From Tepidibacillus decaturensis (GTDB lineage Bacteria; Bacillota; Bacilli; Tepidibacillales; Tepidibacillaceae): a stretch of 64,000 bases of DNA. The position numbers and the translations under genes were made by a program. Of the stretch, positions 33,624 to 43,340 are shown in pieces. The notes under the pieces were generated by a model, which made no database searches, was not told the origin of the DNA, and saw only the letters and a list, made by a program, of their open reading frames with translations. The DNA lies in NCBI RefSeq assembly GCF_001561915.1, contig NZ_LSKU01000001.1, forward strand, positions 868,678 through 932,677, read 5' to 3'. Positions within the stretch are counted from its first letter, which is position 1. Each line of letters opens with the position of its first letter.

Positions 33624-34790
33624 ATGTTGAAAAAAATTTGGATATTAGGAGTAATCCATCTACTACTCTTTTCTTTACTTTCCATCCCTATTGTAAATGC
33701 TGAAGAAGTAAACTTGACCCCAAACGCACGTTCAGCCATACTAATTGATCAAGACACAGGTACAATTTTGTATGAAAAAAATAGTCATGATCGGTTGCCA
33801 CCGGCAAGTATTACAAAAATCATGACTATGCTTTTGATCATGGAGGCATTAGATCAAGGTAAAATTGCATTGGATGATAAAGTCAGAGTGAGTGAAAATG
33901 CTGCTTCAATGGGCGGTTCCCAAATCTTCTTAGAAGTTGGCGAAGAGATGACCGTCAAAGATTTATTAAAAGGAATTGCGATTGCATCTGGTAATGATGC
34001 TTCTGTTGCTATGGCTGAATATATTGCTGGATCTGAAGAGGGTTTTGTTCATATGATGAACAAAAAAGTAGAAGAACTGGGGCTTAAGAATACACATTTT
34101 GTAAATTCCAATGGTCTTCCAGAAAATGATCATTATACTTCTGCATATGACATTGCGATCATGTCAAGAGAGCTATTAAAATATGAAAAAATCACGGAAT
34201 TTACCGGGATATATGAGGATTATTTAAGGAAAGATACAGATAATCCCTTTTGGTTAGTCAATACAAATCGTTTAGTTCGGTTTTACGAAGGGGCCGATGG
34301 ATTAAAAACAGGATACACTAGTGAAGCAAAGTATTGTTTGTCCGCAACGGCAAAACGAGGATCACTAAGGGTGATCGCCGTTGTGATGGGTGAGCCAAAT
34401 ACGAAGACAAGAAATAAAGAGATATCTCAATTATTAGACTTTGCTTTTAGTCAATATAAAAACGAGGTGATCTACCAAAAAAATCAAATGATAACGAAAG
34501 TGGAAGTAAGCAAAGGAAAAGAACACGAAGTTCAACTAGTTGCTCCTCACCAAATAAGTATACTTATGAAAAAAGGGGAAAAAATAGAAGATTATGAACA
34601 AATCATAAAAATAAAAGAGCAAATTCAAGCACCTATTAAGCAAGGTGATATTCTTGGAGCGTTGGAGATCATTCGAAATGGGAAAATAGTGCAATCTATC
34701 TCTTTAGAATCATCTACTGATATTTCTAAAGCAAATTTATATCATTTAATTAAAAAAGTTGTCAAGGAACACTTGTTTTTAAACCAATAA
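33624..34790 (+). CDS. dacF: D-alanyl-D-alanine carboxypeptidase DacF
   Basis: A 388-residue low-molecular-weight penicillin-binding protein. A signal peptide (about residues 1-26, ending VNAEE) precedes the catalytic domain: nucleophile Ser in PASITKIMTM near 62, SGND near 118 and KTGYTSEAKYC near 230; a C-terminal beta domain and a membrane-binding tail follow. In B. subtilis DacF is made in the forespore and trims cortex peptides. Its location directly upstream of spoIIAA-AB-sigF is the conserved Bacillus arrangement. Confidence 0.93.
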   Translation: MLKKIWILGVIHLLLFSLLSIPIVNAEEVNLTPNARSAILIDQDTGTILYEKNSHDRLPPASITKIMTMLLIMEALDQGKIALDDKVRVSENAASMGGSQIFLEVGEEMTVKDLLKGIAIASGNDASVAMAEYIAGSEEGFVHMMNKKVEELGLKNTHFVNSNGLPENDHYTSAYDIAIMSRELLKYEKITEFTGIYEDYLRKDTDNPFWLVNTNRLVRFYEGADGLKTGYTSEAKYCLSATAKRGSLRVIAVVMGEPNTKTRNKEISQLLDFAFSQYKNEVIYQKNQMITKVEVSKGKEHEVQLVAPHQISILMKKGEKIEDYEQIIKIKEQIQAPIKQGDILGALEIIRNGKIVQSISLESSTDISKANLYHLIKKVVKEHLFLNQ

Positions 34791-34819
34791 AAAGATAACA
34801 TATACTGATTTATTTCGAC

Positions 34820-34859
34820 ATCGAGATGCTGCATTTTGACAAGGCTTCTCGATTTTTTT
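34820..34859 (+). terminator. Terminator of dacF
   Basis: ATCGAGA (34820-34826) and TCTCGAT (34847-34853) form the stem; T7 follows. Confidence 0.75.
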
Positions 34860-34877
34860 GTTCTTTTGTCGACTAGC

Positions 34878-34904
34878 AGGAAAAGGAAAAAGAGAAGGAG
34901 AATT
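34878..34904 (+). promoter_or_regulatory. Candidate sigma-H promoter of spoIIA
   Basis: AGGAAAA (34878-34884), 13 bases, GAGAATT (34898-34904) fits the sigma-H consensus. The B. subtilis spoIIA operon is transcribed from a sigma-H promoter at this place. Confidence 0.6.
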
Positions 34905-34937
34905 AGTTTGGCATGAATGGAAGAAGGAGGATAAAGA

Positions 34938-35288
34938 ATGAGCTTACATTTAGAAATGGAAGTAGAAAGAAGTACTTTAATTGTAAGATTAGATGGTGAA
35001 TTAGATCACCATACTTCAGAAATGGTTCGTGAAAAAATCGAGGCGGAATTGGACAAGGGGATTGTGAAAAACCTTATCTTCAACCTAGAACAATTATCAT
35101 TTATGGACAGTTCTGGACTAGGAATGATGCTTGGGCGCTATAAGAGAGTTGTTCAACAAAATGGGAAAATGTCCATCTGTTGTCTTCAAGCGAATGTTTA
35201 TAAGATCTTCGAACTTTCTGGTATGTTTAAGATCTTACCTGTTTATGACAACGAATCTGAAGCCATTAAATCATTGGAGGTGGCGTAA
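34938..35288 (+). CDS. spoIIAA: Anti-sigma-F factor antagonist SpoIIAA
   Basis: A 116-residue STAS-domain protein. The phosphorylation site is Ser in MDSSGLGMMLGRYK near residue 57. Unphosphorylated SpoIIAA displaces sigma-F from SpoIIAB in the forespore. AGGAGGATAAAG precedes the ATG. It is the first gene of the tricistronic spoIIA operon. Confidence 0.95.
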   Translation: MSLHLEMEVERSTLIVRLDGELDHHTSEMVREKIEAELDKGIVKNLIFNLEQLSFMDSSGLGMMLGRYKRVVQQNGKMSICCLQANVYKIFELSGMFKILPVYDNESEAIKSLEVA

Positions 35289-35726
35289 TTGGAGAATTTT
35301 ATGCGATTACAATTTGCCTCCAAGTCAGAAAATGAATCTTTTGCCCGGGTTGCTGTAGCAGCGTTTATTTCTCAAATCGATCCAACGTTAGATGATTTAA
35401 ATGATATTAAAACGGTTGTTTCAGAAGCAGTAACTAATGCGATCATTCATGGATATGATCAAGAACCTAATGGGATGGTAGAAATAACCGTACTCCTTAA
35501 AGATTCAATCGTGGAAATCACAATTGAAGATCAAGGAAAAGGAATTGAAGATGTTCAGGAAGCAATACAACCACTTTTTACGACAAAACCGGAGTTAGAA
35601 AGATCTGGAATGGGCTTTACGATCATGGAGAATTTTATGGATGAAATGAAGGTTCAATCTGAAGTAGGAAAAGGAACCAAAGTGATTTTAAGAAAAGAGC
35701 TTGCACTGAATCGTATTATAAGTTAG
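35289..35726 (+). CDS. spoIIAB: Anti-sigma-F factor and serine kinase SpoIIAB
   Basis: A 145-residue GHKL kinase: N box [12 protein letters not shown] near residue 45, G1 box [10 protein letters not shown] near 78, and [20 protein letters not shown] near 95. It binds sigma-F and phosphorylates SpoIIAA. The start is TTG 35289, giving MENFMRLQF, which aligns with the B. subtilis N-terminus; GGAGGTGG lies just upstream. It directly abuts spoIIAA. Confidence 0.95.
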   Translation: MENFMRLQFASKSENESFARVAVAAFISQIDPTLDDLNDIKTVVSEAVTNAIIHGYDQEPNGMVEITVLLKDSIVEITIEDQGKGIEDVQEAIQPLFTTKPELERSGMGFTIMENFMDEMKVQSEVGKGTKVILRKELALNRIIS

Positions 35727-35736
35727 GGGTGGTCAT

Positions 35737-36489
35737 ATGGAAATTGATATTAAGAATAGCCACCACTCTTATCTGGACGATGCAGAAATTAAAGAATTAA
35801 TAATTCAAAGTCAAAATGGTGACGATAAAGCGAAAGAACTCATCGTAAATAGTAATATTCGGCTTATCTGGTCTGTTGTTCAAAGATTTTTAAATAGAGG
35901 TTATGAGGCGGATGATTTATTTCAAATAGGAGCGATTGGGTTATTAAAAGCAGTAGATAAATTTGATTTGTCGTTTGATGTGAAGTTTTCAACCTATGCA
36001 GTACCCATGATTATTGGAGAAATACAGCGTTTTATAAGAGATGATGGGACAGTTAAAGTGAGTAGGTCTCTAAAAGAGACTGCTAACAAGGTCAGAAAAG
36101 CGAAAGATGAATTATCTAAGCAATTAGGTAGATTACCGACCATTAAAGAAATTGCTGATCATCTTCATATTTCACCCGAGGATGTTGTTTTTGCTCAAGA
36201 AGCCAATAGAGCTCCATCCTCGATCCATGAAACTGTATTTGAAAATGATGGGGATCCGATTACACTGATGGATCAAATTTCTGACGATTCACAAGACAAG
36301 TGGTTCGAAAAATTAGCATTACAAGAAGCCATACGATCTCTAAATGAAAGAGAACGATTAATTGTTTATCTTAGGTATTATAAAGATCAAACCCAATCTG
36401 AAGTTGCTGAACGCTTAGGAATATCTCAAGTTCAAGTATCAAGATTGGAAAAGAAAATACTTTCGATGATAAAAGACCAATTAGGTTAA
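35737..36489 (+). CDS. sigF: RNA polymerase sigma-F factor
   Basis: A 250-residue sigma-70 family protein: region 2 (GYEADDLFQIGAIGLLKAVD near 52, FSTYAVPMIIGEIQRFIRDD), region 3 (LGRLPTIKEIADHLHIS) and region 4 with the helix-turn-helix QSEVAERLGISQVQVSRLEK. It is the first forespore-specific sigma factor. GGGGTGG precedes the ATG. Confidence 0.96.
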   Translation: MEIDIKNSHHSYLDDAEIKELIIQSQNGDDKAKELIVNSNIRLIWSVVQRFLNRGYEADDLFQIGAIGLLKAVDKFDLSFDVKFSTYAVPMIIGEIQRFIRDDGTVKVSRSLKETANKVRKAKDELSKQLGRLPTIKEIADHLHISPEDVVFAQEANRAPSSIHETVFENDGDPITLMDQISDDSQDKWFEKLALQEAIRSLNERERLIVYLRYYKDQTQSEVAERLGISQVQVSRLEKKILSMIKDQLG

Positions 36490-36507
36490 TCCATTTTGGT
36501 CTTTTTT
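36471..36507 (+). terminator. Terminator at the end of sigF
   Basis: AAAAGACCAA (36471-36480) pairs with TTGGTCTTTT (36496-36505). The stem begins inside the last sigF codons. Confidence 0.8.
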
Positions 36508-36517
36508 CTTTTTCATT

Positions 36518-36547
36518 GCATGGCTTTCAACGGGATAACTCATAATA
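36518..36547 (+). promoter_or_regulatory. Sigma-G (or sigma-F) promoter of the spoVA operon
   Basis: GCATG (36518-36522), an 18-base spacer and CATAATA (36541-36547) match the sigma-G consensus (GnATR, 18, CATnnTA). B. subtilis spoVA is transcribed by sigma-G. Confidence 0.75.
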
Positions 36548-36584
36548 AGAAAGACACTCTTTATCATTAAAGGGGGAAAAGTAA

Positions 36585-37207
36585 ATGAGTGACAGAAATA
36601 TAGTCTACCTACGTTTGCGCAACCGACATTTTGCAAAACCGAATGCACAAATATTTTTATCAGAAATTGCACAAATTATTGCTCCTAAACAATATGAATC
36701 AGCAATAAAAGGGTTATCCTTGTACCAGATCACTGCTGAAGACCAACACTTAGTAGTTTTGGATCTCATTCATGTGATAAAAAAAATCAAGGAAGAATTC
36801 CCTAATTTAGACATTAGGAGTATCGGTTCTCCAGAAATTATCATTGAAATCGTAACGGCTGAAATGAAGAAGCAGCCAAGTATATGGTTAATTGCATTTG
36901 TTTGGACATTACTATTTATTGGATCAGGCCTTGCAATCATGAATTTCCATCATGATGTCAGTATGCAAGAGGTACACCAGCGTATTTACTATTTGATTAC
37001 AGGGATCGAGAATAAAAAACCTTTACTTTTACAAATCCCTTATTCCTTCGGTTTAGGATTTGGGATGATCCTATTTTTTAATCATATTTTCAAGAAAAAA
37101 TAAACGAAGAGCCTAGCCCATTGGAAGTAGAGATGTTTTTATATCAAAAAAATTTGGACGATTACGTTGTATTAAATGAAAACAAAGAAAATAGGAAGAA
37201 GGATTAA
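36585..37207 (+). CDS. spoVAA: Stage V sporulation protein AA, frameshifted at an A6 run
   Basis: The open frame stops at 37103 (172 residues). Adding an A to 37095-37100 extends it through [20 protein letters not shown] to a stop at 37207, giving about 207 residues, the known SpoVAA length, and placing TAA directly against the spoVAB ATG. It has a soluble N-terminal domain and two membrane helices (about 100-119 and 147-168). SpoVA proteins form the channel that moves dipicolinic acid into the developing spore and out at germination. Confidence 0.9.
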
Positions 37208-37639
37208 ATGCTTCTACTTTTTCAATATTCATTGGTGGTATTAATTGGCTTAGCTGGAGGGTTAGCTGTAGGTAGTGGGCTAGTCGCTTTTGTCACTGTT
37301 CTAGATATTATTCCGAGGTTAACTCAACTCATAAAAGGGTTTAGATATATGAAATGGTTTGAAAGAGCATTGGTAAGTGGTGCTGTCATTTTTACTTGGA
37401 TTGATTTAAGGGAAATAATCTTTCATTTACCTAAAATCTTAATCTTTATTTTTGGAGCCTTTTCCGGAATATTCGTTGGAATGCTTGCTGGTGCACTCAC
37501 AGAAGTACTTAATGTTTTGCCCATTTTGGCAAAACGTGTGAATATGGCGAATGCTATATTATTTCTTTTAATGGCAATGGTATTTGGAAAAATTGCAGGA
37601 TCATTGATCCATTGGTTAATCTATGTGCCGAATTCATGA
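37208..37639 (+). CDS. spoVAB: Stage V sporulation protein AB
   Basis: A 143-residue membrane protein with about four helices, starting MLLLFQYSLVVLIGLAGGLA. It is a spoVA-operon component needed for dipicolinate uptake. It abuts the corrected spoVAA stop, so translation is probably coupled (AGGAAGAAGGATTA lies upstream). Confidence 0.92.
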   Translation: MLLLFQYSLVVLIGLAGGLAVGSGLVAFVTVLDIIPRLTQLIKGFRYMKWFERALVSGAVIFTWIDLREIIFHLPKILIFIFGAFSGIFVGMLAGALTEVLNVLPILAKRVNMANAILFLLMAMVFGKIAGSLIHWLIYVPNS

Positions 37640-37656
37640 TTTAAAGGGTGATGTAT

Positions 37657-38130
37657 ATGAGTCAATCTACTGGTAAAAAAAGAAAACAAAATGAAGAAAA
37701 AAGAAAATATCAACAAATGACCATGCAAATGAGACCAAAGCCTCCTGTTTTAATCAATAGTGTCAAAGCTTTTGTGATCGGTGGACTGATAAGTCTGTTG
37801 GGTCAAGCCTTTCAAAATATATACCTTCATTTAGGATTTTCAAAAGATCAGGTAGGGAATCCAACAGTAGCAACTTTGGTCTTTATATCAGCTCTTCTAA
37901 CAGGCCTTGGAATTTACGATAAAATTGGACAATTTGCTGGTGCAGGATCAGCTGTTCCGGTAACTGGTTTTGCTAACTCCATTGCTTCAGCAGCTTTAGA
38001 ACATCGTGCAGAAGGTTTGGTACTTGGTATAGGTGGAAATATGTTTAAACTAGCTGGTTCCGTTATTGTTTATGGTGTGGTAGCCGCTTTCTTCGTTGGA
38101 TTGGTTAAAACCTTAATTCGCTTGATCTAA
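37657..38130 (+). CDS. spoVAC: Stage V sporulation protein AC
   Basis: A 157-residue membrane protein. The hydrophilic, Lys-rich N-terminus is followed by several helices with the signature FAGAGSAVPVTGFANSIASA near residue 107. SpoVAC acts as the mechanosensitive DPA channel in B. subtilis. ATG 37657 is preceded by AAAGGGTGA; a GTG at 37648 overlaps the ribosome site. Confidence 0.93.
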   Translation: MSQSTGKKRKQNEEKRKYQQMTMQMRPKPPVLINSVKAFVIGGLISLLGQAFQNIYLHLGFSKDQVGNPTVATLVFISALLTGLGIYDKIGQFAGAGSAVPVTGFANSIASAALEHRAEGLVLGIGGNMFKLAGSVIVYGVVAAFFVGLVKTLIRLI

Positions 38131-38143
38131 GGAGGTAAAACAT

Positions 38144-39154
38144 TTGAGTCATCAACTAGGAAGAAGTACATGGGAATTTTCAAAGGTTAGAATACTAGCA
38201 AGTGCTGTTTCTGTAGGACCAAAAGAGGGTCGGGGTCCTTTAGCAAAGGATTTTGATATTATTCATGATGATTTACATATAGGTCAAGATACATGGGAAA
38301 AAGCTGAACGCAAATTATTTGAAGAGGCACTTGATCTGGCGGTTCAAAAAGCTGGATTAAAAAAAGACCAGATTGATCTTTTGATCGCAGGGGATTTATT
38401 AACCCAAATCATTTCCGCTTCTTTTACTGCTCGTTATGCTCAAATTCCTTATTTAGGTGTATATGGAGCTTGTTCAACCTCGATGGAATCATTGGCTTTA
38501 GCGGCTTCTCTTGTTGAAGGCGGTTATGCGAACTATGTTGTTTCTGGTTGTAGTAGTCATAATGCAACGGCTGAAAGGCAATACCGTTACCCTACAGAAT
38601 ATGGAGGACAAAAACCTCCTTATGCACAATGGACCGTAACCGGTGCAGGTGTAGCAGTAGTAGGAAAGGGACTGATTGGACCTAAAGTCCGGTATGCGAC
38701 AATTGGTAAAATTATTGATATGGGACTTAAAGATCCATTTGATATGGGTTCAGCTATGGCGCCTGCTGCAGTTGACACCATTGAACAACATTTTATTGAT
38801 ACAGGTAGACGTCCTGAAGATTATGATCTAATTGTTACAGGTGACCTTGCTGGAGTAGGCTATCCATTAGCAAAAAAAATGTTGCTTGAGCGGGGTTTTG
38901 ATTTATCATCTGTTTATAATGATTGTGGCTTAATGATTTATTACTCAGACCAAGAAGTTTTTGCAGGGGGAAGTGGTTGTGCAAGTAGTGCCTCTGTAAC
39001 ATATGGTCATATTATGAAAGAGTTACATAAAAAAACTTTAAATAAAGTTCTTGTTGTAGCAACGGGAGCGTTACTGAGCCCTGTGACCTATCAACAAGGG
39101 GAATCCATTCCATGTATTGCCCATGCAGTTGCAATAGAGAATGAGGAGGAATAG
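38144..39154 (+). CDS. spoVAD: Stage V sporulation protein AD
   Basis: A 336-residue thiolase-fold protein ([20 protein letters not shown] near residue 104; [12 protein letters not shown] near 228). SpoVAD binds dipicolinic acid and has no known thiolase activity. The start is TTG 38144, with AAGGAGG well spaced. It is followed three bases later by spoVAEB. Confidence 0.95.
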   Translation: MSHQLGRSTWEFSKVRILASAVSVGPKEGRGPLAKDFDIIHDDLHIGQDTWEKAERKLFEEALDLAVQKAGLKKDQIDLLIAGDLLTQIISASFTARYAQIPYLGVYGACSTSMESLALAASLVEGGYANYVVSGCSSHNATAERQYRYPTEYGGQKPPYAQWTVTGAGVAVVGKGLIGPKVRYATIGKIIDMGLKDPFDMGSAMAPAAVDTIEQHFIDTGRRPEDYDLIVTGDLAGVGYPLAKKMLLERGFDLSSVYNDCGLMIYYSDQEVFAGGSGCASSASVTYGHIMKELHKKTLNKVLVVATGALLSPVTYQQGESIPCIAHAVAIENEEE

Positions 39155-39156
39155 TA

Positions 39157-39510
39157 ATGGGAACTTATTGGTCTGCGTTTTTAGTTGGGGGCTTAATTAG
39201 CTTAATTGGCCAATTACTCATGGATTTAACAAAAATGACTCCTGCACATGTGATGACAACATTAGTGGTGTCTGGGGCTGTTTTAGATGGTCTTGGATTA
39301 TATGAGCCTTTGATCGAGTTTGCAGGGGCAGGTGCAACAGTTCCTATCACAAGCTTTGGTAATGCGCTCGTTCATGGTGCATTAGCAGAAGCAGAACAAC
39401 ACGGATTGGTCGGGATTATTACTGGAATTTTTGAAGTAACTAGTGCCGGTATTTCTTCAGCTATCGTCTTCGGTTTTCTGGTAGCAATTATATTTAAACC
39501 TAAAGGGTAA
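39157..39510 (+). CDS. spoVAEB: Stage V sporulation protein AEB
   Basis: A 117-residue membrane protein homologous to the C-terminal part of SpoVAC; it shares the signature [20 protein letters not shown] near residue 53. It is a spoVA channel component. GAGGAGGAA overlaps the end of spoVAD. Confidence 0.92.
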   Translation: MGTYWSAFLVGGLISLIGQLLMDLTKMTPAHVMTTLVVSGAVLDGLGLYEPLIEFAGAGATVPITSFGNALVHGALAEAEQHGLVGIITGIFEVTSAGISSAIVFGFLVAIIFKPKG

Positions 39511-39521
39511 TTTGGTGATCA

Positions 39522-40106
39522 ATGATGAAAAAAAGAAAGGTAATTGTTATTACAGATGGGGATGACGTTGCCAGACAAGTAATAGAAGAAGTTGCGAAGA
39601 TAATCGGTGGCCGATGTATTTCACGTTCTGCAGGGAATCCAACACCATACAATGGCAATGAATTAGTTGAAATGATCAAGAGCACTCCCAATGATCCAGT
39701 TTTGGTTATGTTTGATGACAATGGGCGTGGGTATAAAGGTGAAGGGGAAAGAGCGATTGAATTTATCACCAAACATCCCGACATTGAGGTGCTAGGGGCC
39801 ATCGCTGTAGCATCTAATACTAAATTTGTTGAGGGAACAACCATTGATTTTTCAATCGATCGCAATGGGAAAAGAGTAGAAAGTGGGGTAAATAAAGATG
39901 GAGACCCTGTTGGTGGACCACTTCGTGTATACGGAGATACAGTGGATATCTTAGACAAACTAGATATGCCTGTTATTGTGGGAATTGGAGACATTGGAAA
40001 AATGAGAGGGAGAGATCATATTAAACACGGTTCTCCGATTACATTAAAAGCGATCCAAACCATTTTGGAATGGAGTGAGCAACATGAAGAAAAACATGAA
40101 ACTTAA
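39522..40106 (+). CDS. spoVAEA: Stage V sporulation protein AEA
   Basis: A 194-residue soluble protein (KVIVITDGDDVARQVIEEVA near the N-terminus; VMFDDNGRGYKGEGERAIEF near 65). It belongs to the SpoVAEA family encoded between spoVAEB and spoVAF in Bacillus and is not essential for DPA uptake. It overlaps spoVAF by 23 bases. Confidence 0.9.
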   Translation: MMKKRKVIVITDGDDVARQVIEEVAKIIGGRCISRSAGNPTPYNGNELVEMIKSTPNDPVLVMFDDNGRGYKGEGERAIEFITKHPDIEVLGAIAVASNTKFVEGTTIDFSIDRNGKRVESGVNKDGDPVGGPLRVYGDTVDILDKLDMPVIVGIGDIGKMRGRDHIKHGSPITLKAIQTILEWSEQHEEKHET

Positions 40107-41646
40107 ATATCAGTCAAAAACCAATGAAAAAAAAGCAACAGAAGCTGAAAACAAATCAACAACAAAAATCAACACAGTGGAAGAGAAACTAAATCAAACG
40201 CTAAAGATTTCTAAAGAATTAAGTAAAAACAAAAAGATATTAGAAGAGAGATTGGGAGTAGGCGAAAGCTTTGATATGGTCTGTAGGGAGATGAATTTTG
40301 CAGGAAAAGATTTTGCTCTCTTCTTCGTAAATGGCTTTGCTGATTCTGATATCATGACCCAGATATTAAAAGAATTAGCTGACTTAAAAAGAGAAGAGAT
40401 AGTACCCAATATCCTAGAACACCTTCTTGAACGATATGTGTCTCACATACAGGTAAAAAAACTGAAGACAATCAATGAAGCGATGGATAACATTCTTTCT
40501 GGACAATTAGTGATGTTTATTGATGATCAGGAGGAAGCCCTTGTGATAGATGCAAGGAAATATCCTGGCAGAAATCCGGAAGAGCCAGATATTGAGAGAG
40601 TAGTTCGTGGAGCAAGGGATGGTTTCACTGAAACTTTGCTTTTGAATACGGCTTTAACTAGAAGACGAATCCGGGATGAACGTTTAAGAATGGAAATTAG
40701 CCAATTAGGTGAACGTTCAAAAACCGATATTTGTATTGCCTATCTTAAAGATGTTACAGACCCAGGGTTAATTAAGCTAATTAAACAGAAGTTAGAAGAG
40801 ATAAAAATTGATGGACTTCCGATGGCAGAAAAGTCACTAGAAGAGTTTATCATTGGTCGATCATGGAATCCTTATCCCTTAGTACGTTACACGGAGAGGC
40901 CAGATGTGGCAGCTGCACACTTATTAGAAGGACATGTTATTCTTTATGTTGATACTTCACCAAGTGTGATAATCATGCCTACCACGTTTTTTCATCATGT
41001 TCAACACGCAGAAGAATACCGACATACACCAATGGTAGGCACCTTTTTGAGATGGATACGCTTTTTCGGAGTCTTTTCCTCTTTGTTTTTATTACCAATA
41101 TGGTTAATCTATGTCCAAGAGCCGGAAATACTTCCTAAAGCTATCGATTTTATTGGTCCCAAGGAAACAAGCAACATCCCCATCTATTTACAAATTATAT
41201 TTGCTGAATTAGGATTAGATCTGATGAGGATGGCAGCTGTTCATACACCAACCCCATTAGCTACTGCAATGGGATTAATAGCAGCAGTTTTGATTGGGGA
41301 TATTGCTATTAAGGTAGGTTGGGTTGTTCCTGAAGTGATTCTATACTTGTCGATAGGTGCAATTGGTATGTATGCTACACCAAGTTACGAGCTAAGCTTA
41401 GGTAATAAATTAGCTAGATTGTTTCTTATTTTTGCTACATTCATTTTTAAGATTCCTGGTTTTGTTATCGGAACGATGTTATGGATTGTTTTACTTGCAA
41501 CGACTCATTCCTTGAATACCCCCTATTTGTGGCCATTTATTCCTTTCAATTTTAAAGCATTGATGGCAATTCTTTTAAGAGAACCTATTCCGCTTGCAAA
41601 TAAACGGCCAAGTATCGTCCATCCACAGAATGAAAATAGGCAATGA
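40084..41646 (+). CDS. spoVAF: Stage V sporulation protein AF (GerA-type)
   Basis: A 520-residue protein of the GerAA/SpoVAF family. A soluble N-terminal domain (SHIQVKKLKTINEAMDNILS; FIDDQEEALVIDARKYPGRN) precedes 4-6 membrane helices from about residue 315. SpoVAF modulates germination in complex with FigP in B. subtilis. The Lys-rich N-terminus (about 60 residues) is longer than usual. ATG 40084 is chosen; it lies inside the spoVAEA end. Confidence 0.9.
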   Translation: MKKNMKLKYQSKTNEKKATEAENKSTTKINTVEEKLNQTLKISKELSKNKKILEERLGVGESFDMVCREMNFAGKDFALFFVNGFADSDIMTQILKELADLKREEIVPNILEHLLERYVSHIQVKKLKTINEAMDNILSGQLVMFIDDQEEALVIDARKYPGRNPEEPDIERVVRGARDGFTETLLLNTALTRRRIRDERLRMEISQLGERSKTDICIAYLKDVTDPGLIKLIKQKLEEIKIDGLPMAEKSLEEFIIGRSWNPYPLVRYTERPDVAAAHLLEGHVILYVDTSPSVIIMPTTFFHHVQHAEEYRHTPMVGTFLRWIRFFGVFSSLFLLPIWLIYVQEPEILPKAIDFIGPKETSNIPIYLQIIFAELGLDLMRMAAVHTPTPLATAMGLIAAVLIGDIAIKVGWVVPEVILYLSIGAIGMYATPSYELSLGNKLARLFLIFATFIFKIPGFVIGTMLWIVLLATTHSLNTPYLWPFIPFNFKALMAILLREPIPLANKRPSIVHPQNENRQ

Positions 41647-41775
41647 TTTTGGCTTATTGCAAAACATAACTCTTTATGTTATATTCACATATAATTTAAT
41701 AGTCTAACATAATAAAGTCGAAGGTAGAGGTTTTTAAATTAGTCCTTCCTGTCTAATTAAAAAAGGAGGAGAAAC

Positions 41776-43100
41776 ATGTATTTACCAGGTTCTAGCAAAA
41801 TAAACGAAAATAACCATCTTGAAATTGGCGGTGTGGATACCGTCCATTTAGTTGAACGATTTGGAACACCACTATATGTATTGGATGAATGGGAAATTAG
41901 AAAAAAATGGGGGAATTTGTTAATGCATTTAAGCAGATGGAGGTTCCATTTCAAGTTGCTTATGCAAGCAAGGCTCTATGTACCACGGCTTTGTGTCATA
42001 TTGCTAGAGAAGAGGGATTATCTCTAGATGTGGTTTCTGGTGGTGAATTATACACAGCGATCAAAGCTGGGTTTCCTGTAGAAAGAATTCATTTTCATGG
42101 CAATAATAAGAGCTATGAAGAGATTGAAATGGCAATTGATGTAAATATTGGTACCTTCGTGATTGATAATTTACATGAAATAGAGCTAATTGAACATTTA
42201 GCAGAAAATAAACAAAAAAAGGTAAAAGCCTTAATACGGGTTACTCCTGGAATAGAAGCGCATACTCATGAGTATATTCAAACAGGACAAGAAGATTCAA
42301 AGTTTGGTTTTAACATAGGGGAACAAGCTTTGTCTGCTGCAAAATTGGTTTATCAATCCAAGTGGATTCAATTATTAGGGTTTCATTTTCATATTGGCTC
42401 TCAAATCTTCGAGATGACTGGTTTTGAAAAAGCGATTGAGCGAATGGCTGACTTTTATGAAAGGATTCACAGTGAATTAAATACATCACTTCCCATTTTA
42501 AATACTGGTGGTGGATTTGGGATTCGTTACATTGATGAAGATCGGCCTCTTTCAATTCATCAATATGTAACCTCCCTTGTAAAAGCAGTGAAAGAACATT
42601 TTTCTAAAAGAAGCTTACCGATTCCAGAGATATGGATTGAACCAGGAAGAAGCATTATTGGTGAAGCAGGAACAACTTTGTATACCATTGGTTCTAGTAA
42701 AGAAATTCCAAATGTAAGAAAATACATTGCGGTCAATGGAGGCATGATGGATAACCCAAGACCAGCTTTATATCAAGCAAGATATGAAGCAGCTATTGCC
42801 AATCGAATGATTTCTGATGGTTTAGAGACAGTATCAATCGCCGGAAAAGCATGCGAAAGTGGTGATATGTTAATTTGGGATATCAAGCTTAATAAACCGC
42901 AAACAGGGGATATTTTGGCCGTATTCTCTACTGGAGCATATAATTATTCCATGGCAAGTAATTATAATCGAATTCCAAGACCTGCAATGGTTTTAGTGAA
43001 TAATGGAGAAGCTGAGTTAATCGTAAAAAGAGAGACCTATGAAGACCTTGTTCAATTTGATCAAGTGCCAGAACGCTTTTTAGCAAAAACTAGATCATAG
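41776..43100 (+). CDS. lysA: Diaminopimelate decarboxylase, frameshifted at an A7 run
   Basis: Adding an A to 41901-41907 joins LYVLDEWEIRKK to MGEFVNAFKQMEVPFQVAYA, giving about 441 residues. PLP lysine lies in YASKALCTTA near 64; HFHIGSQI near 195 and the C-terminal CESGDMLIWD with GAYNYSMASNYN complete the active site. It makes L-lysine from meso-DAP. AAAGGAGGAG precedes ATG 41776. lysA after spoVAF is the Bacillus order. Confidence 0.93.
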
Positions 43101-43161
43101 CTTTTATTTAAATAGTAAGCATAACTTTCTTTTAAATTTAATATTTCCCCTTATTATTTGG

Positions 43162-43264
43162 GTTTGTATATTCCATAAGCAGCGACCTTTGAGAGTGTAT
43201 TTCTTTACCTTATTTTTTATTCAAAGAAATACACGGACAACGGAGCGCATTGTAATATACAAAC
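43162..43264. other. Large nested inverted repeat between lysA and scpA
   Basis: The outer arms GTTTGTATATT (43162-43172) and AATATACAAAC (43254-43264) and the inner arms GTGTATTTCTTT (43195-43206) and AAAGAAATACAC (43223-43234) pair perfectly. The segments between them pair in part. The result is a hairpin of about 103 bases in either strand. It has no T tail typical of a terminator and no ORF. It could be a MITE-like element or a structured RNA. Confidence 0.6.
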
Positions 43265-43340
43265 TTATTTTATTTGTTGATAGATGAGGGATATGTTATA
43301 ATTTCACCAGTAAAGTTGGTATTATAGGCAGGAGAACATG

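Noticed and set aside
39500..39994. Minus-strand frame of 164 codons over spoVAEA
   Set aside because: It is a shadow of the sense codon pattern; low-complexity Ser/Pro/Thr content and no start signal.
41776..42027. Separate 83-codon gene before lysA
   Set aside because: It is the 5' part of lysA in another frame because of the A7 run at 41901-41907.
43101..43337. T-box or lysine riboswitch near lysA
   Set aside because: The hairpin lies 3' of lysA, has none of the conserved riboswitch or T-box sequences, and no terminator alternative is visible.
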